Shown in pieces: positions 20,909-31,610 of a stretch of DNA of 64,000 nucleotides. The notes below the pieces were generated by a model. The model saw only the letters and a program-made list of their open reading frames with translations, ran no database searches and had not been told where the DNA came from. The number at the start of each line of letters is the position of its first letter. Position 1 is the stretch's first letter. The position numbers were made by a program, and so were the translations under genes. Source of the DNA: Cololabis saira (taxonomy: Eukaryota > Chordata > Actinopteri > Beloniformes > Belonidae); contig NC_084587.1 in assembly GCF_033807715.1 (NCBI RefSeq), forward strand, positions 12,544,942-12,608,941, read 5' to 3'.

Positions 20909-21084
20909 ATATAAAAAATTCTGATTTCTATGACTTCTGCAACAGTGTTTCCTCTAAAACGTTCTGGCTGGTTAGGAGGGTGTAGAAACCTCTAGCTCTG
21001 AGAGACTCCTGACTAATGGAACAGGGCCTATTTTGTGTCTTTTTTTGCATAGTTCACTAACGCCTTTAGCTAGGAGTCTGAATT
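20909..21084. other. Central spacer (loop) of the foldback
   Basis: About 176 bp without inverted counterpart, between ATGCCCCCGAACAA (ending 20,908) and its complement (from 21,085). It has no ORF and includes a partial 169-bp-array unit (GCATAGTTCACTAACGCCTT). Confidence 0.8.
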
Positions 21085-22322
21085 TGTTCGGGGGCATCCC
21101 CTGATCAGACAGACGTTAGTTTGGTGCAGATCAGACCTGTACTTTTCGATGGGCGGGGCTTTGAAACGTCACCTTTTCCAACATTCGAACGGACACCGTT
21201 GCCACAATATTTGACCAAACCAAGTAAAACTTGACCTGTGGCCTCCATATGGGGCTTAAATTGGGCTTACCAAGTCTCAACTCTGTAAACCCTCTGCAAT
21301 GCCAACTAGCTCTGTGGAAGTCGTACAGCCACAAGACCAAAAGATCCTAGCAAAGGGCCTTCTGCATTGCAACATAGTCAAAAATCAGCCTCCCAGCTCA
21401 AAGCGTTAGTGAATTATTCAAAAAACACACGAAAAAGGCACCACACACGGTGACCTTTGGCACTTCCGAAGGTTGCACGGGTCTGGACCTCGGCACAGTG
21501 GATGAGAGTCACCTCCTGATACAGAGTCTAGAATTTCAGCTTCCTAGCTCAAAGCGTTAGTGAACTATGCAAAAAAAGACACAAAATAATCTTAGCAGGC
21601 CGAAAAGCAACAGACGCGCTGACCTTTGACACTTCCGAAGGTCACAGAGATCTGAAAATTCGCACAGTGGATGAAAGTCACCTCCTGATACAGAGTCTAG
21701 AATTTCAGCTTCCTAGCTCAAAGCGTTAGTGAACTATGCAAAAAAAGACACGAAATAGTCTTAGCAGGCCGAAAAGCAACAGACGGGGTGACCTTTGACA
21801 CTTCCGAAGGTCACAGAGATCTGAAAATTCGCACAGTGGATGAAAGTCACGTCCTGATACAGAGTCTAGAATTTCAGCTTCCTAGCTCAAAGCGTTAGTG
21901 AACTATGCAAAAAAAGACACGAAATAGTCTTAGCAGGCCGAAAAGCAACAGACGGGGTGACCTTTGACACTTCCGAAGGTCACACAGATCTGAAAATCCA
22001 CACAGTGGATGAAAGTCACCTCTTGATACAGAGTCTAGAATTTCAGCTTCCTAGCTCAAAGCATTAGTGAACTGTTCAAAAATAGACACGAAATAGGCCT
22101 CATAACAATACATAACAAACCTCCTGTGTCTACTGAGCATTAATAACATCTCATAATCGAAGGAGAACTAATTAAAACGGATGTCCTTAACATGAACCTA
22201 TTGTATTATTGAATTATCAAGGACACTTTCGTGTTTTTGTGTTTAGAAATGTTAAAATAGTTATATATAAATTAAAGCTGCAAGCAGCGATGAACGGGAC
22301 CTCGCACGTGCAATTTGACTTG

Positions 22323-22423
22323 ACTGATGATGATGATGATGATGGTGATGGTGATGATGATGATGGTGGTAGCGATGATGATGATGATGGTGATGATGAT
22401 GATGATGATGATGATGATGGTGG

Positions 22424-22514
<91 letters not shown>
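22323..22514. repeat. (GAT)n tract in right arm
   Basis: The mirror of the left (ATC)n tract, about 65 bp longer, with the longest uninterrupted GAT run in its distal half. It is preceded by the GCAAGCAGCG head (22,273-22,300). Confidence 0.92.
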
Positions 22515-22836
22515 CACATATCGGCCAATCAGCTACTAGTATCACTTCCGCCGTAGGCTCTGCGTTGGTGTAACGCGGAACCATAAATCAGCCTGGAAGT
22601 TACACGTGTCATTTGTTGATGTTTTTTCCAGGATTCTGATTGGCTGGCATGATGCTCTCAGCGTGAAACAACTCTTTTTTTTCTCACAATCGAAGGGAAA
22701 AACATGAAAATTGGTTTGCAGGAAATTAACCCACTAATGTTGTGTAATTAACAATGATACAGTGGTGTTTCTGCCTTAAGAAATGTTGCAGATATCATTG
22801 TGAAAATCGCCGTTAACGTCAAAACGGACAGTTCAA

Positions 22837-22839
<3 letters not shown>

Positions 22840-22901
<62 letters not shown>
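22840..22901. repeat. (TG)n tract in right arm
   Basis: About 31 TG units; counterpart of the left (CA)n. Confidence 0.92.
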
Positions 22902-22905
<4 letters not shown>

Positions 22906-23330
22906 TTCTCTCGCACCGGAGCCACTCATCGTCTGCGCTCCGGGACCTCCCACTTTAGAAATTAAGCACTGGGCCTGGCATATATTTTAATAACGGGGCC
23001 ATGCAAGAGAATTGGTGGTTTTATTACTCAAAGGAAGTAAAACAAGCACATGGTTCATACATTTCCGTCAATAAGTTCCATTAAATGAGGGTAAAATAAC
23101 CAAAATATATTTCTTGCTATGAATATGATAAAATCTGCTTTTCATGGCGAAACTATCTTAAAATATTGCAATTTAGACCGAGAATCAAAGAAATGGCAGC
23201 AATTTTATTTTTCCTTAAATGTAACAGTTATACATTTCAAGGGCTAGAAAAATGTAACAGTTATACATTTCAAGGGCTAATATTGTAACCCCTCTACGTT
23301 TTTGCATTTGGACCAACGTAGCCAGGGTAT

Positions 23331-24800
23331 TCTGACGAGATCTGAAAAACCTTGCAACCAGAGCAAGCAAGAGATTATGTACATTTATTGAGTGAATATT
23401 ATGAAAGTGAAATATGTATTGCTAGAAATGTAATCAAAACGCATTTCTATGCAGAAACTAACTCAAAATATTGATTTTTTCCACAGCGTGTCCAGCAACC
23501 AAAAATGTAACCATTTCACGTTATTAAAACGTTCCAGTTTTACATTATTCTGACGAGATCTGAAAAAACCTTGCAACCACGAGCAAGCAAGAGATTATAT
23601 ACATTTACTGAGTGAATATTATGAAAGTGAAATATGTATTGCTAGAAATGTAATCAAAACGCATTTCTATGCAGAAACTAACTCAAAATATTGATTTTCT
23701 TCACAGCGTGTACAGCAACCAAAAATGTAACCATTTCACGTTTTTAAAACGTTCCAGATTTACATTATTCTGACGAGATCTGAAAAAACCTTGCAACCAC
23801 GAGCAAGCAAGAGATTATATACATTTACTGAGTGAATATTATGAAAGTGAAATATGTATTGCTAGAAATGTAATCAAAATGCTATGCAGAAACTAACTCA
23901 AAATATTGATTTTCTTCACAGCGTGTACAGCAACCAAAAATGTAACCATTTCACGTTTTTAAAACGTTCCAGATTTACATTATTCTGACGAGATCTGAAA
24001 AAACCTTGCAACCACGAGCAAGCAAGAGATTATATACATTTACTGAGTGAATATTATGAAAGTGAAATATGTATTGCTAGAAATGTAATCAAAACGCATT
24101 TCTATGCAGAAACTAACTCAAAATATTGATTTTCTTCACAGCGTGTACAGCAACCAAAAATGTAACCATTTCACGTTTTTAAAACGTTCCAGATTTACAT
24201 TATTCTGACGAGATCTGAAAAAACCTTGCAACCACGAGCAAGCAAGAGATTATATACATTTACTGAGTGAATATTATGAAAGTGAAATATGTATTGCTAG
24301 AAATGTAATCAAAACGCATTTCTATGCAGAAACTAACTCAAAATATTGATTTTCTTCACAGCGTGTACAGCAACCAAAAATGTAACCATTTCACGTTTTT
24401 AAAACGTTCCAGATTTACATTATTCTGACGAGATCTGAAAAAACCTTGCAACCACGAGCAAGCAAGAGATTATATACATTTACTGAGTGAATATTATGAA
24501 AGTGAAATATGTATTGCTAGAAATGTAATCAAAACGCATTTCTATGCAGAAACTAACTCAAAATATTGATTTTCTTCACAGCGTGTACAGCAACCAAAAA
24601 TGTAACCATTTCACGTTTTTAAAACGTTCCAGATTTACATTATTCTGACGAGATCTGAAAAAACCTTGCAACCACGAGCAAGCAAGAGATTATATACATT
24701 TACTGAGTGAATATTATGAAAGTGAAATATGTATTGCTAGAAATGTAATCAAAACGCATTTCTATGCAGAAACTAACTCAAAATATTGATTTTCTTCACT
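23331..24800 (-). repeat. Right-arm tandem array, 7 units of 215-220 bp
   Basis: Reverse complement of the left array, with the TTGATTTTCTTCAC landmark near 23,470, 23,691, 23,906, 24,127, 24,347, 24,567 and 24,787. Only one unit (about 23,880) carries the 5-bp-short variant. One unit fewer than the left arm explains most of the arm-length difference. Confidence 0.9.
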
Positions 24801-25033
24801 CAAAAATGAAAAATGTCCACCGTGTTTGTTGGTATCACGGCCAGAATCTTAAAAGTCACGTGACTTGGGCGCAAAACGAATCGGCAGAAAAATGTAACAG
24901 TTATACGTTTTAAGGGCTAAAAAAACGTAACAGTTATACATTTCAAGGGCTAATATTGTAGCCCCTCTACGTTTTTGCACTTTGGACCAACGTAGGCAGG
25001 GTACGTTTTTGTGTGAGACTGGGTTGCATATTT

Positions 25034-25732
<699 letters not shown>

Positions 25733-26440
25733 GTATATGTCAATATAAATGTGTGCTAATTTCACCTTTGAGCATCTCTGTAAGACTTTGTGAGTGACTA
25801 CAAATCACAACATTTATTTTTGTTTACAAATGAACTAAAATGAAAGCAGTCTAATAAAGTCAATAAGAGAAGCTACTTTTATCACAATTTTTATGGCTTT
25901 GATGATTTGGAGACTGCTGTCTTTGGATATCTTGAATTATGTTCCATTTCACTGATGAAGTGTTTCAGTTGTAATTTAGCTAAACATACTTTTTAAAGGT
26001 TTGTTTTATCATGTCTTTAACCTTACCTTTATACACTTTGATTTATTTCATATAATGGAAAGGGAGATTTAAAAAAAAAAATTTTTTTAATCTTTTCTGT
26101 AGCAACTCCTAATTATGCTTATCATTATCCCACAGCCATTTCATCATGATTCACTGACATAATTGTATAAAGATGTACACTGTAGTTATTAAAATGGGTA
26201 GATTATCATGGACGTATGACACAGTTTAGAGGCCAGGTAAAGGTTTTTGTCGTTTGTTTTTCTTTTGTCAGACTGTAAGACTACAGTAACTGGTTGTTCA
26301 TATTGCAGGGACTGCTGCTAATTGGCTTACTTTTGTCACTAAGACCAATCATTAGGCATTTGTTTCGATCGTAAGATTAGACCCCATTACTTTCCCAGAA
26401 CTGAAAACTTGTTTTTAACACCTGCAAGGCAGTGTAAATG
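25733..26440. other. No gene recognised
   Basis: AT-rich DNA with an A10/T8 run at about 26,071-26,089. Nothing supportable. Confidence 0.5.
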
Positions 26441-27387
26441 CAAGGGGTGCTATTTATTTTTTATTTAACCTTTATTTAACCAGGAATAGTCTCTTTGAGA
26501 TTAAAATCGTTTTGCAAAGCAAAGCAAAGCACAATTATAAGAGTTTTAGACAGAAATACAGACTAACATATAAGAATTAATTTAACAATAAGAGAATAAG
26601 AACACACCACAGAACAAATATATCAAATATCAAAATTATTCGATATGTAATTGTCAGCAGTCAACAATATCAGGGATCAGTCAGGAGCAATATACAGTAC
26701 ATTAGTCAATCTAGAATATAATTTAAAACATCTACATTCAGAGTCACCTGACTCCAAATCATTTAAATTTGGGATTCAGGTAACTTTGCAGTAGATTCCA
26801 AGCAGAGGGTGCCACATACTTAAATACCTTTTTTCCCATTTCAGTACAGGCTTTTGGAACAGATAATAAGTAAAAGTCCCAGGAACGAAAATGAAAATAC
26901 TTGTATCCATACTTTTTTGATGGATATAGTTTTGCAGATAAGTCCTAGAATCGTCTTATAAATAACAATATGCCAGTCTACAGGTGGACAAAGCTGACCA
27001 GCCAACCCCAGCATGCAACAAGCAATGATGTGTGAGGGCTTTAAAGTAGGAAAGTCAGTGCTCCATGATAGATATGATCCAGCATTTGTAAGCTTTTTGA
27101 AGATCAATTCATGTGAAAAACATCCCCATAATCCAGTATAGACATGAATGTTGCCTCTTTTTGGCTTCAACGAAAGGCAAGACTTGATTCTGATGTAAAA
27201 GCCCAATTTTAATTTCAGTTCTTTTTTTTACATTTTTTATTTATTGTTGAATGTGAGTCATAAAAGAAAGAGAATCGTCAATAAAAAATCCAATATTTCT
27301 ATTGTGATACAGACTTAATCTTATGGACCTGAAAAGTTTTAATGGATTTGGGGTAGACACTGAGTAGTATATCACTGTGTCATCAGC
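26441..27387 (-). pseudogene. L2-type LINE, RT palm to 3' end (broken)
   Basis: The minus strand starts at the MITE junction with the catalytic box in the form ADDTVIYYSVSTP. It then carries the connection/thumb region in damaged frames (a NIGFFIDDSLSF block near 27,270 and KLTNAGSYLSW near 27,080) and ends in the 3' untranslated part whose tail reads TTTAACCTTTATTTAACCAG on the plus strand (26,463). The two catalytic aspartates of the palm are still present, but stops and frameshifts abound. It continues from the piece at 27,736-28,134. Confidence 0.72.
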
Positions 27388-27391
27388 TTAA

Positions 27392-27731
27392 AGGAGCTTG
27401 AGGCCGGATTGTGGCAGGATTTATGAAAAAAATCCGTATACATTTTAAGTTTTCTAGTAATAATGTCAGATGAAGCGTTCCAAACCCAAAAGAATGAGCC
27501 CTCTAGTGTATCTCTCCTTTGCCTTGAACAGGCTGTGTGCTGCAAAATGTGCTGCAATTCGGTCCCGAATTTCCCGCGCTGGGCTGCGGATGTGATGTCA
27601 CATGACGCTGCATGTGCGTTCTCCCCGTTCTCCCATGCCGGCTTCACTGTTGGCTGCAGTACCCCCAACGGCCGTCGTGGTGAAGGGTGGCGCTAGAGAG
27701 TCTCATTTCTTAAAAGGAGCCTCAAGCTCCT
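27392..27731. mobile_element. TTAA MITE, copy 2
   Basis: AGGAGCTTGAGGCCGGATT at 27,392 and CCTCAAGCTCCT ending 27,731 are the inverted ends; TTAA flanks at 27,388-27,391 and 27,732-27,735. The interior is the reverse complement of the copy at 10,159-10,468. It interrupts an L2 reverse transcriptase directly before the ADD box, so it is younger than that LINE. Confidence 0.85.
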
Positions 27732-27735
27732 TTAA

Positions 27736-28134
27736 AAGTGAAAATTGGTGTTGGAAACATTTTGACCAAAACTATTAATGTACAGTATAAGGTAGATAGA
27801 AGTGGTCCTAAATCCAATCTCGGGGGCATGCATTTGGATGCACTAAGTGAGCTTGAAATGAAACCTGCCTGAATGCAATGAGACCTGCATGACAGATAAT
27901 TTTTGAACCAAACAGACAGCTTTCTTTTTTTTTTTGATAGCATTGATAAGTCTTTGTTTCAGAATAGTATGGACCACAGTATCAAAAGCCTCCGATAAGT
28001 CAATAAAAGGGGCTTTAAAATATTGTTTATTATCTAAACATTCAATAAAATCATTTACTACTTTTATGGCAGCTGTGTTTGTGCTGTGCTTTTTCCTAAA
28101 ACCAAATTGAGGGTCAGATAAAATTTGGAGATTG
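27736..28134 (-). pseudogene. L2-type LINE, RT fingers and palm start (broken)
   Basis: The frame reads LSDPQFGFRKKHSTNTAA, then FIDLSEAFDTVVHTIL (motif A, catalytic Asp present), IKKKKKAVCLVQK, then a decayed motif B (CMPPRLDLGPLLSTLY where the family has G-x-PQGS-x-LGPLL). The ADD box lies beyond the MITE. Upstream, at 28,135, the reading frame runs without a stop into a Harbinger Myb-like protein (see findings). Confidence 0.78.
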
Positions 28135-28815
28135 GCCTGTGCGCGGTGGCGCGGTGCAGGACACGCCGTGCCGGGAACCTCCTCGTCACCCACCGCTTCC
28201 AACTGTAGACTGACTGATGACATAAATAAGTGCCGGGCCATTCTCCTCTTGGCCTCCACCTTCAAATCACACCACTTCTTTTTTATTTCTGCCACAGATC
28301 TGTCCGTGGTACTCACGGCGTTTAGTGCAGCAACGACGTGCTGCCACTCACTCGCTTTCTTTTTGTTAGTGATGTCACTACTGTGACCACCAAATAATGT
28401 CGTTTTCCTGGCCTCCACCTCATCCACAACATCTCGATCTCCGTGAAATTTAGTGGCACGGTGACCTGGCTCGACACATGTCTCATTCATCCTGACGCAC
28501 AGCAGAAACAGACTGCAGGCAAGCGCTGCGCATGCTCAGCAGGCTCATTTATATGCAAATTATATATGCAAAGTCATCAAGTATTTTGCATTGACCATTC
28601 AAGGTATAAAGTGGGCGTGTAGAGGGTGGAATATGAGGCAAATTCACGTGCGTAACCTTCCAGCTGGACTGTGATTTATAAAGAGAACATTGCGTGCAGA
28701 TGTGCGTGGACACGGTTTTATAAATCAGGATTTTTTTGTGTGCACGCCATTTTCGGCTTTTGAGCGCAAGTACACTTTTAGTATGAATCCTACGCACACT
28801 TTTATAAATGAGGCC
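28135..28815 (-). mobile_element. PIF/Harbinger fragment with Myb-like ORF, truncated
   Basis: The outer terminus GGGGCCTCATTTATAAA (minus strand, about 28,799-28,815) is of Harbinger/ISL2EU type. From a start at 28,490 the minus strand encodes a Myb/SANT-like DNA-binding protein of the kind that accompanies Harbinger transposases (NAIF1-like): VVDEVEARKTTLFGGHSSDI, KKASEWQHVVAALN, and AEIKKKWCDLKVEAKRRM, a trihelix in order. Such proteins recruit the transposase to the transposon ends. The fragment ends abruptly at about 28,135, where L2 sequence resumes; the other terminus and the transposase are absent. Confidence 0.7.
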
Positions 28816-29590
28816 CCTGGATATTTTCTTGATGAGTTCTTTATGTATCTCAGAGACTGTGATTGGCCTAAAGTGCAAATATTGATTAGACATAAGATGG
28901 TTGTCAGAGCAAACAGTGGGTGAATGTTCAAGTGAAATGTTGTGAGAATCAAACAAGGCACCAGATGCAATGAAATGTTTGTTAAAACAACCTAGCATTT
29001 CAGCTTTATCAGAGATTTTATGTGAATCCTTAACAATAGATGGAGAAAGCTCTGTCATTTTCTGTCCCAGCTAGGGATTTAATGGTCCTCCGAAATTGCA
29101 ATGGATTGTTAAGATTGTTTGAGATTTCAGTGAGGAAAAAAACAGATTTGGCTTTCCTAATTGCAAATGTGTATGCATTACGCAATCACATGAAAACCAG
29201 TCAGTTAGAGTGAAAATTTGTTTTTCCGGCTTCTGAAATGCTGATGAAGTAAGTTTCATAGCTCTAGGGCGAACCAAGGATTATTTCTGCGTTTAACTCT
29301 ATATTTTCTGAGAGGTGCATGCTTATCGACAATTTTGATAAAACCATGATAAAAGAATTTCCAGGTATTTTCAACGTCTGCAAATAAGATCCCAGTTTCT
29401 CCCAGTTAAAGTAAAACAGGTTATGAACAAACCCTTGTTCTGAGAAGTTTTTCATGTCACGCCTTATAAGTGGCTTGATTTGGGGAATTTTGGTGTTTCT
29501 ATCTGTAGCAACAACACAGTGGTCACTGTCATTAGCAAATACAGAAGCAATTGCTTAATTATAAGGAATATTTATTGACATTAAGTCAAT
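28816..29590 (-). pseudogene. L2-type LINE, endonuclease C-terminus and linker (broken)
   Basis: On the minus strand the end of an AP-type endonuclease is visible: a SDHCVVVATD block (29,525, the conserved S-D-H), IKPLIRRDMKNFSEQ, and the linker ENTWKFFYHGF, IVDKHAPLRKYRVK (29,310), then LGCFNKHFIASG (28,985) and FRPITVSEIHKEL (28,860), all typical of fish L2. The N-terminal endonuclease is missing because Rex1 3' sequence begins at about 29,592. The piece is separated from its RT by the Harbinger fragment. Confidence 0.75.
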
Positions 29591-29591
29591 T

Positions 29592-29784
29592 ATAAGATAA
29601 GATAAGAAACCCTTTATTTGTCCCACAATGGGGAAATTGCAGTTTGCAACAACATACAGAAAGGGCAAAATAAGAAATAAGAGCCAGGAGTAGATTATGA
29701 AAGATAAGTAATGAAATAAATTAGCATTGCACAGACTGGTGTTAAACTGGTGTTTTGAAGTTTTTACACCTTATTGTGTAATAC
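29592..29784 (-). mobile_element. Rex1-type LINE, 3' untranslated end
   Basis: The minus-strand end reads ...CCCATTGTGGGACAAATAAAG followed by GGTTTCTTATCTTATCTTAT, a Rex1-like 3' tail with short repeats. It continues the Rex1 coding piece at 30,210-30,815 across the solo LTR. Confidence 0.65.
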
Positions 29785-29789
29785 TATTG

Positions 29790-30204
29790 TGTTACGGCCG
29801 GTAGAGAACCCAAAAGCAGCCCACAGAGCACAAAGTGGTAGTAGTCTGGTTCACTTTATTTCCCAACAGGGGCGAAGAGCAGGCAAGGAATGCAGGACCA
29901 GGATGAGGCAGGAATCAGTGTCAGGTTCGGAAGACAAGGTCAGGCACGGGAGAGCAGGAGACAAGGCAGAGTCCAGGAACAGGCAGGGTCGGCTACAGGA
30001 GGTCAGGGCAGAGAACGCTGGAGAGTCTTGCACGGCAAAGAAACAATCTAGCAGTGGACAAAGAGGAGAGTGGTGCTTACATACCTTAGAGTAGAGTTGG
30101 TGACTGGAGTGACGAGGTGGGCGTGGCTGGCAGATGGGGTGAGCAGGAGAGAGGGGAGTGGAAAACCACTGAAGGCAGTTCTGAGCGGAGGACTGACCAT
30201 GACA
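29790..30204 (-). mobile_element. Solo LTR, 415 bp, 5-bp target duplication
   Basis: On the minus strand it begins TGTCATGGTCAGTCC and ends GGCCGTAACA, and AATAAAGTGAACC near 29,853 fits a polyadenylation signal in the R region. TATTG is duplicated on both sides (29,785-29,789; 30,205-30,209). No internal retrotransposon sequence remains, so it arose by LTR-LTR recombination. It is inserted in a Rex1 element at the end of the coding region. The 5-bp duplication fits Gypsy or BEL (inference). Confidence 0.8.
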
Positions 30205-30209
30205 TATTG

Positions 30210-30815
30210 CTCATATTCAGAGTTTTTGTTATGGAGTCTTACAACAGTAGGAAGGAAATATCTTCTATCTCTTTCCTTCACACATCGAGGCTGAAACAGT
30301 CTTTAGCCAGAACTCTCCTGTTAACCACCTCCCTCACTGAGTCTAGCGCAGAGCTGGACTTCCTGATGATCTTATCCAGCTTCTTCCTCCCCTCTCTGTG
30401 ATGCCATTGTTCCAGCAGACCACTCTGCACAGAATAGCTGATGCCACTATAGTCATAGAAAAGTCTTAAGGGAGTGCCCCTTTCACTCCAAAAGACTTCA
30501 GTCCCCTCGGAAGGTAGAGCCTGCTCTGTCCTTTCCTGTAGAGTGCATTAGTGTGGTGAGTCCAGTCCAGTTTGATGTTGAGGTGAACACCTAGGTCCTT
30601 ATAAATGTCCACTTGCTCAATGTCCATTTTGTGGATGTTCACTGGGGAGGGGATGGCAGAACAGCGTCTGCAAAAATCCACCATCATCTCCTTGGTTTTC
30701 CTCCGTGTTGATCAGGAGGTGGTTTCGCTGACACCAGTCCACAGAGTTCTCCTTCAGTTCTCCGTCAGTTCTCTGTACTCTGCGTCTTTATTGTCTCTGA
30801 AGAGGCTTACAATCG
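30210..30815 (-). pseudogene. Rex1-type reverse transcriptase, C-terminal part (broken)
   Basis: Minus-strand blocks follow the Rex1 order: SAIVSLFRDNKDAEYRELTE (just after the ADD-like box, 30,815-30,750), VDWCQ, IEQVDIYKDLGVHLN, KLDWTHHTNALYRKGQSRLY, then after frameshifts the SGLLEQWH and LDKIIRKSSSALDSVREVVN, RRVLAKDCFS and finally a RRYFLPTVVRLHNKNS end. These are the 3' blocks of the Rex1 (babar) LINE of teleosts. Several frameshifts. The solo LTR interrupts it immediately after the last conserved block. Confidence 0.82.
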
Positions 30816-30884
30816 CAGAGTCAGTCAAAATCATTTACATTATAACCATCAATGTTAATATCCTTGTTCACAACGGATTTGACT

Positions 30885-31135
30885 TGACCAGGCTACGATG
30901 ACCGGGAAAAGGGGGACGGTCCGGCTGCCAGTGATGCTGCATTCAACGTCTCCGAGAGACACAAGGAGAGAGAGAGGAAAAGGGAGCCGCTCAAAGCTGA
31001 ATCACCAGTGGAGCGTAAAAAAATCAGCAATCTGTGAGCAGCGACCAGAACCACGAGTTCCACAACCACCAGGATGCCGCCGACAACCTCCAAGGCATCT
31101 CAAAGTATGAGGCTTGTGTCTGGGCAGAGTTAGTT
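30885..31135 (+). other. Coding-like remnant, frameshifted, unrecognised
   Basis: One frame reads GYDDREKGDGPAASDAAFN, ERHKERERKREPLKAESP, VERKK and hits an A7 run at 31,016; inserting one base there opens a continuation ending ...GISKYEACVWAELV and a stop at about 31,137. The composition looks like protein but I recognise no family, and other frames are also open here. It could be a transposon gene end or a decayed exon. Confidence 0.25.
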
Positions 31136-31610
31136 TAAAATGATTAGCACTGAGTGTGTTTGCTGTTGTTTTGTTTGCTTATCACTGTGTAACGCGCCGA
31201 CGGTCTCTCAGGCGGACCAATGGTTGTTACGTTTGTATTATTATATTGTTACATTTGTATTATTATATTGTGCAAGTGGACCTGTATAACCTGTTACCTC
31301 ACTACCAAAGCATTTCGTGCTCCTATTTCCCTGTCAAAAGCTTAAATCGAGTCTGGTAGATTTTGCTACAAACACTGGCTCCTGAGTGGGAAACAGCAGA
31401 ACGTTAAAGATAACGGTGGTAAGGGATTGGGCCAGTTTCCTTCCCTCCTTATTAACCCACACGGACAAGTTAGTATCCCAGCCAGGTATCCAATACTTTC
31501 AGTCACCACCGGGTGGAGGAAACCTCCCCCCGCAGTTTTGAAAAGCGCGCGTCCGCTATCTCTCTTCGAGGTCTTATGTAATGTTGTTTGTCATTTTCCT
31601 TTTGGTCTAA

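Larger units (their letters stand above)
16836..25026. mobile_element. Giant foldback element (8.19-kb inverted repeat, 7-bp target duplication)
   Basis: The ends are exact inverted repeats, CAACCCAGTCTCACACAAAA at 16,836 and its complement ending at 25,026. They are flanked by the direct duplication CATATTT (16,829-16,835 and 25,027-25,033). The arms of about 4.1 and 3.8 kb are nearly identical and meet around a spacer at about 20,909-21,084. From outside to inside, each arm holds a terminal module (about 145 bp), an array of about 220-bp units, a second copy of part of the terminal module, a unique segment with a CA tract, an ATC/GAT tract beside a GCAAGCAGCG head, a 169-bp array, and a 280-bp inner unique segment. 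No transposase is visible, so it should be non-autonomous. The structure recalls foldback and Galileo-type elements (the latter make 7-bp duplications), but homology to them is not shown. Confidence 0.9.

Noticed and set aside
20651..21340. Two identical 69-codon proteins on opposite strands, suggesting a duplicated gene
   Set aside because: They are the same arm sequence mirrored about the foldback centre; no motif, no start context, and many other frames are equally open.
19459..22584. Long poly-His, poly-Asp, poly-Ile and poly-Met reading frames
   Set aside because: They are translations of ATC/GAT trinucleotide repeats in the foldback arms, mirrored on both strands, with no codon variation or conserved flank.
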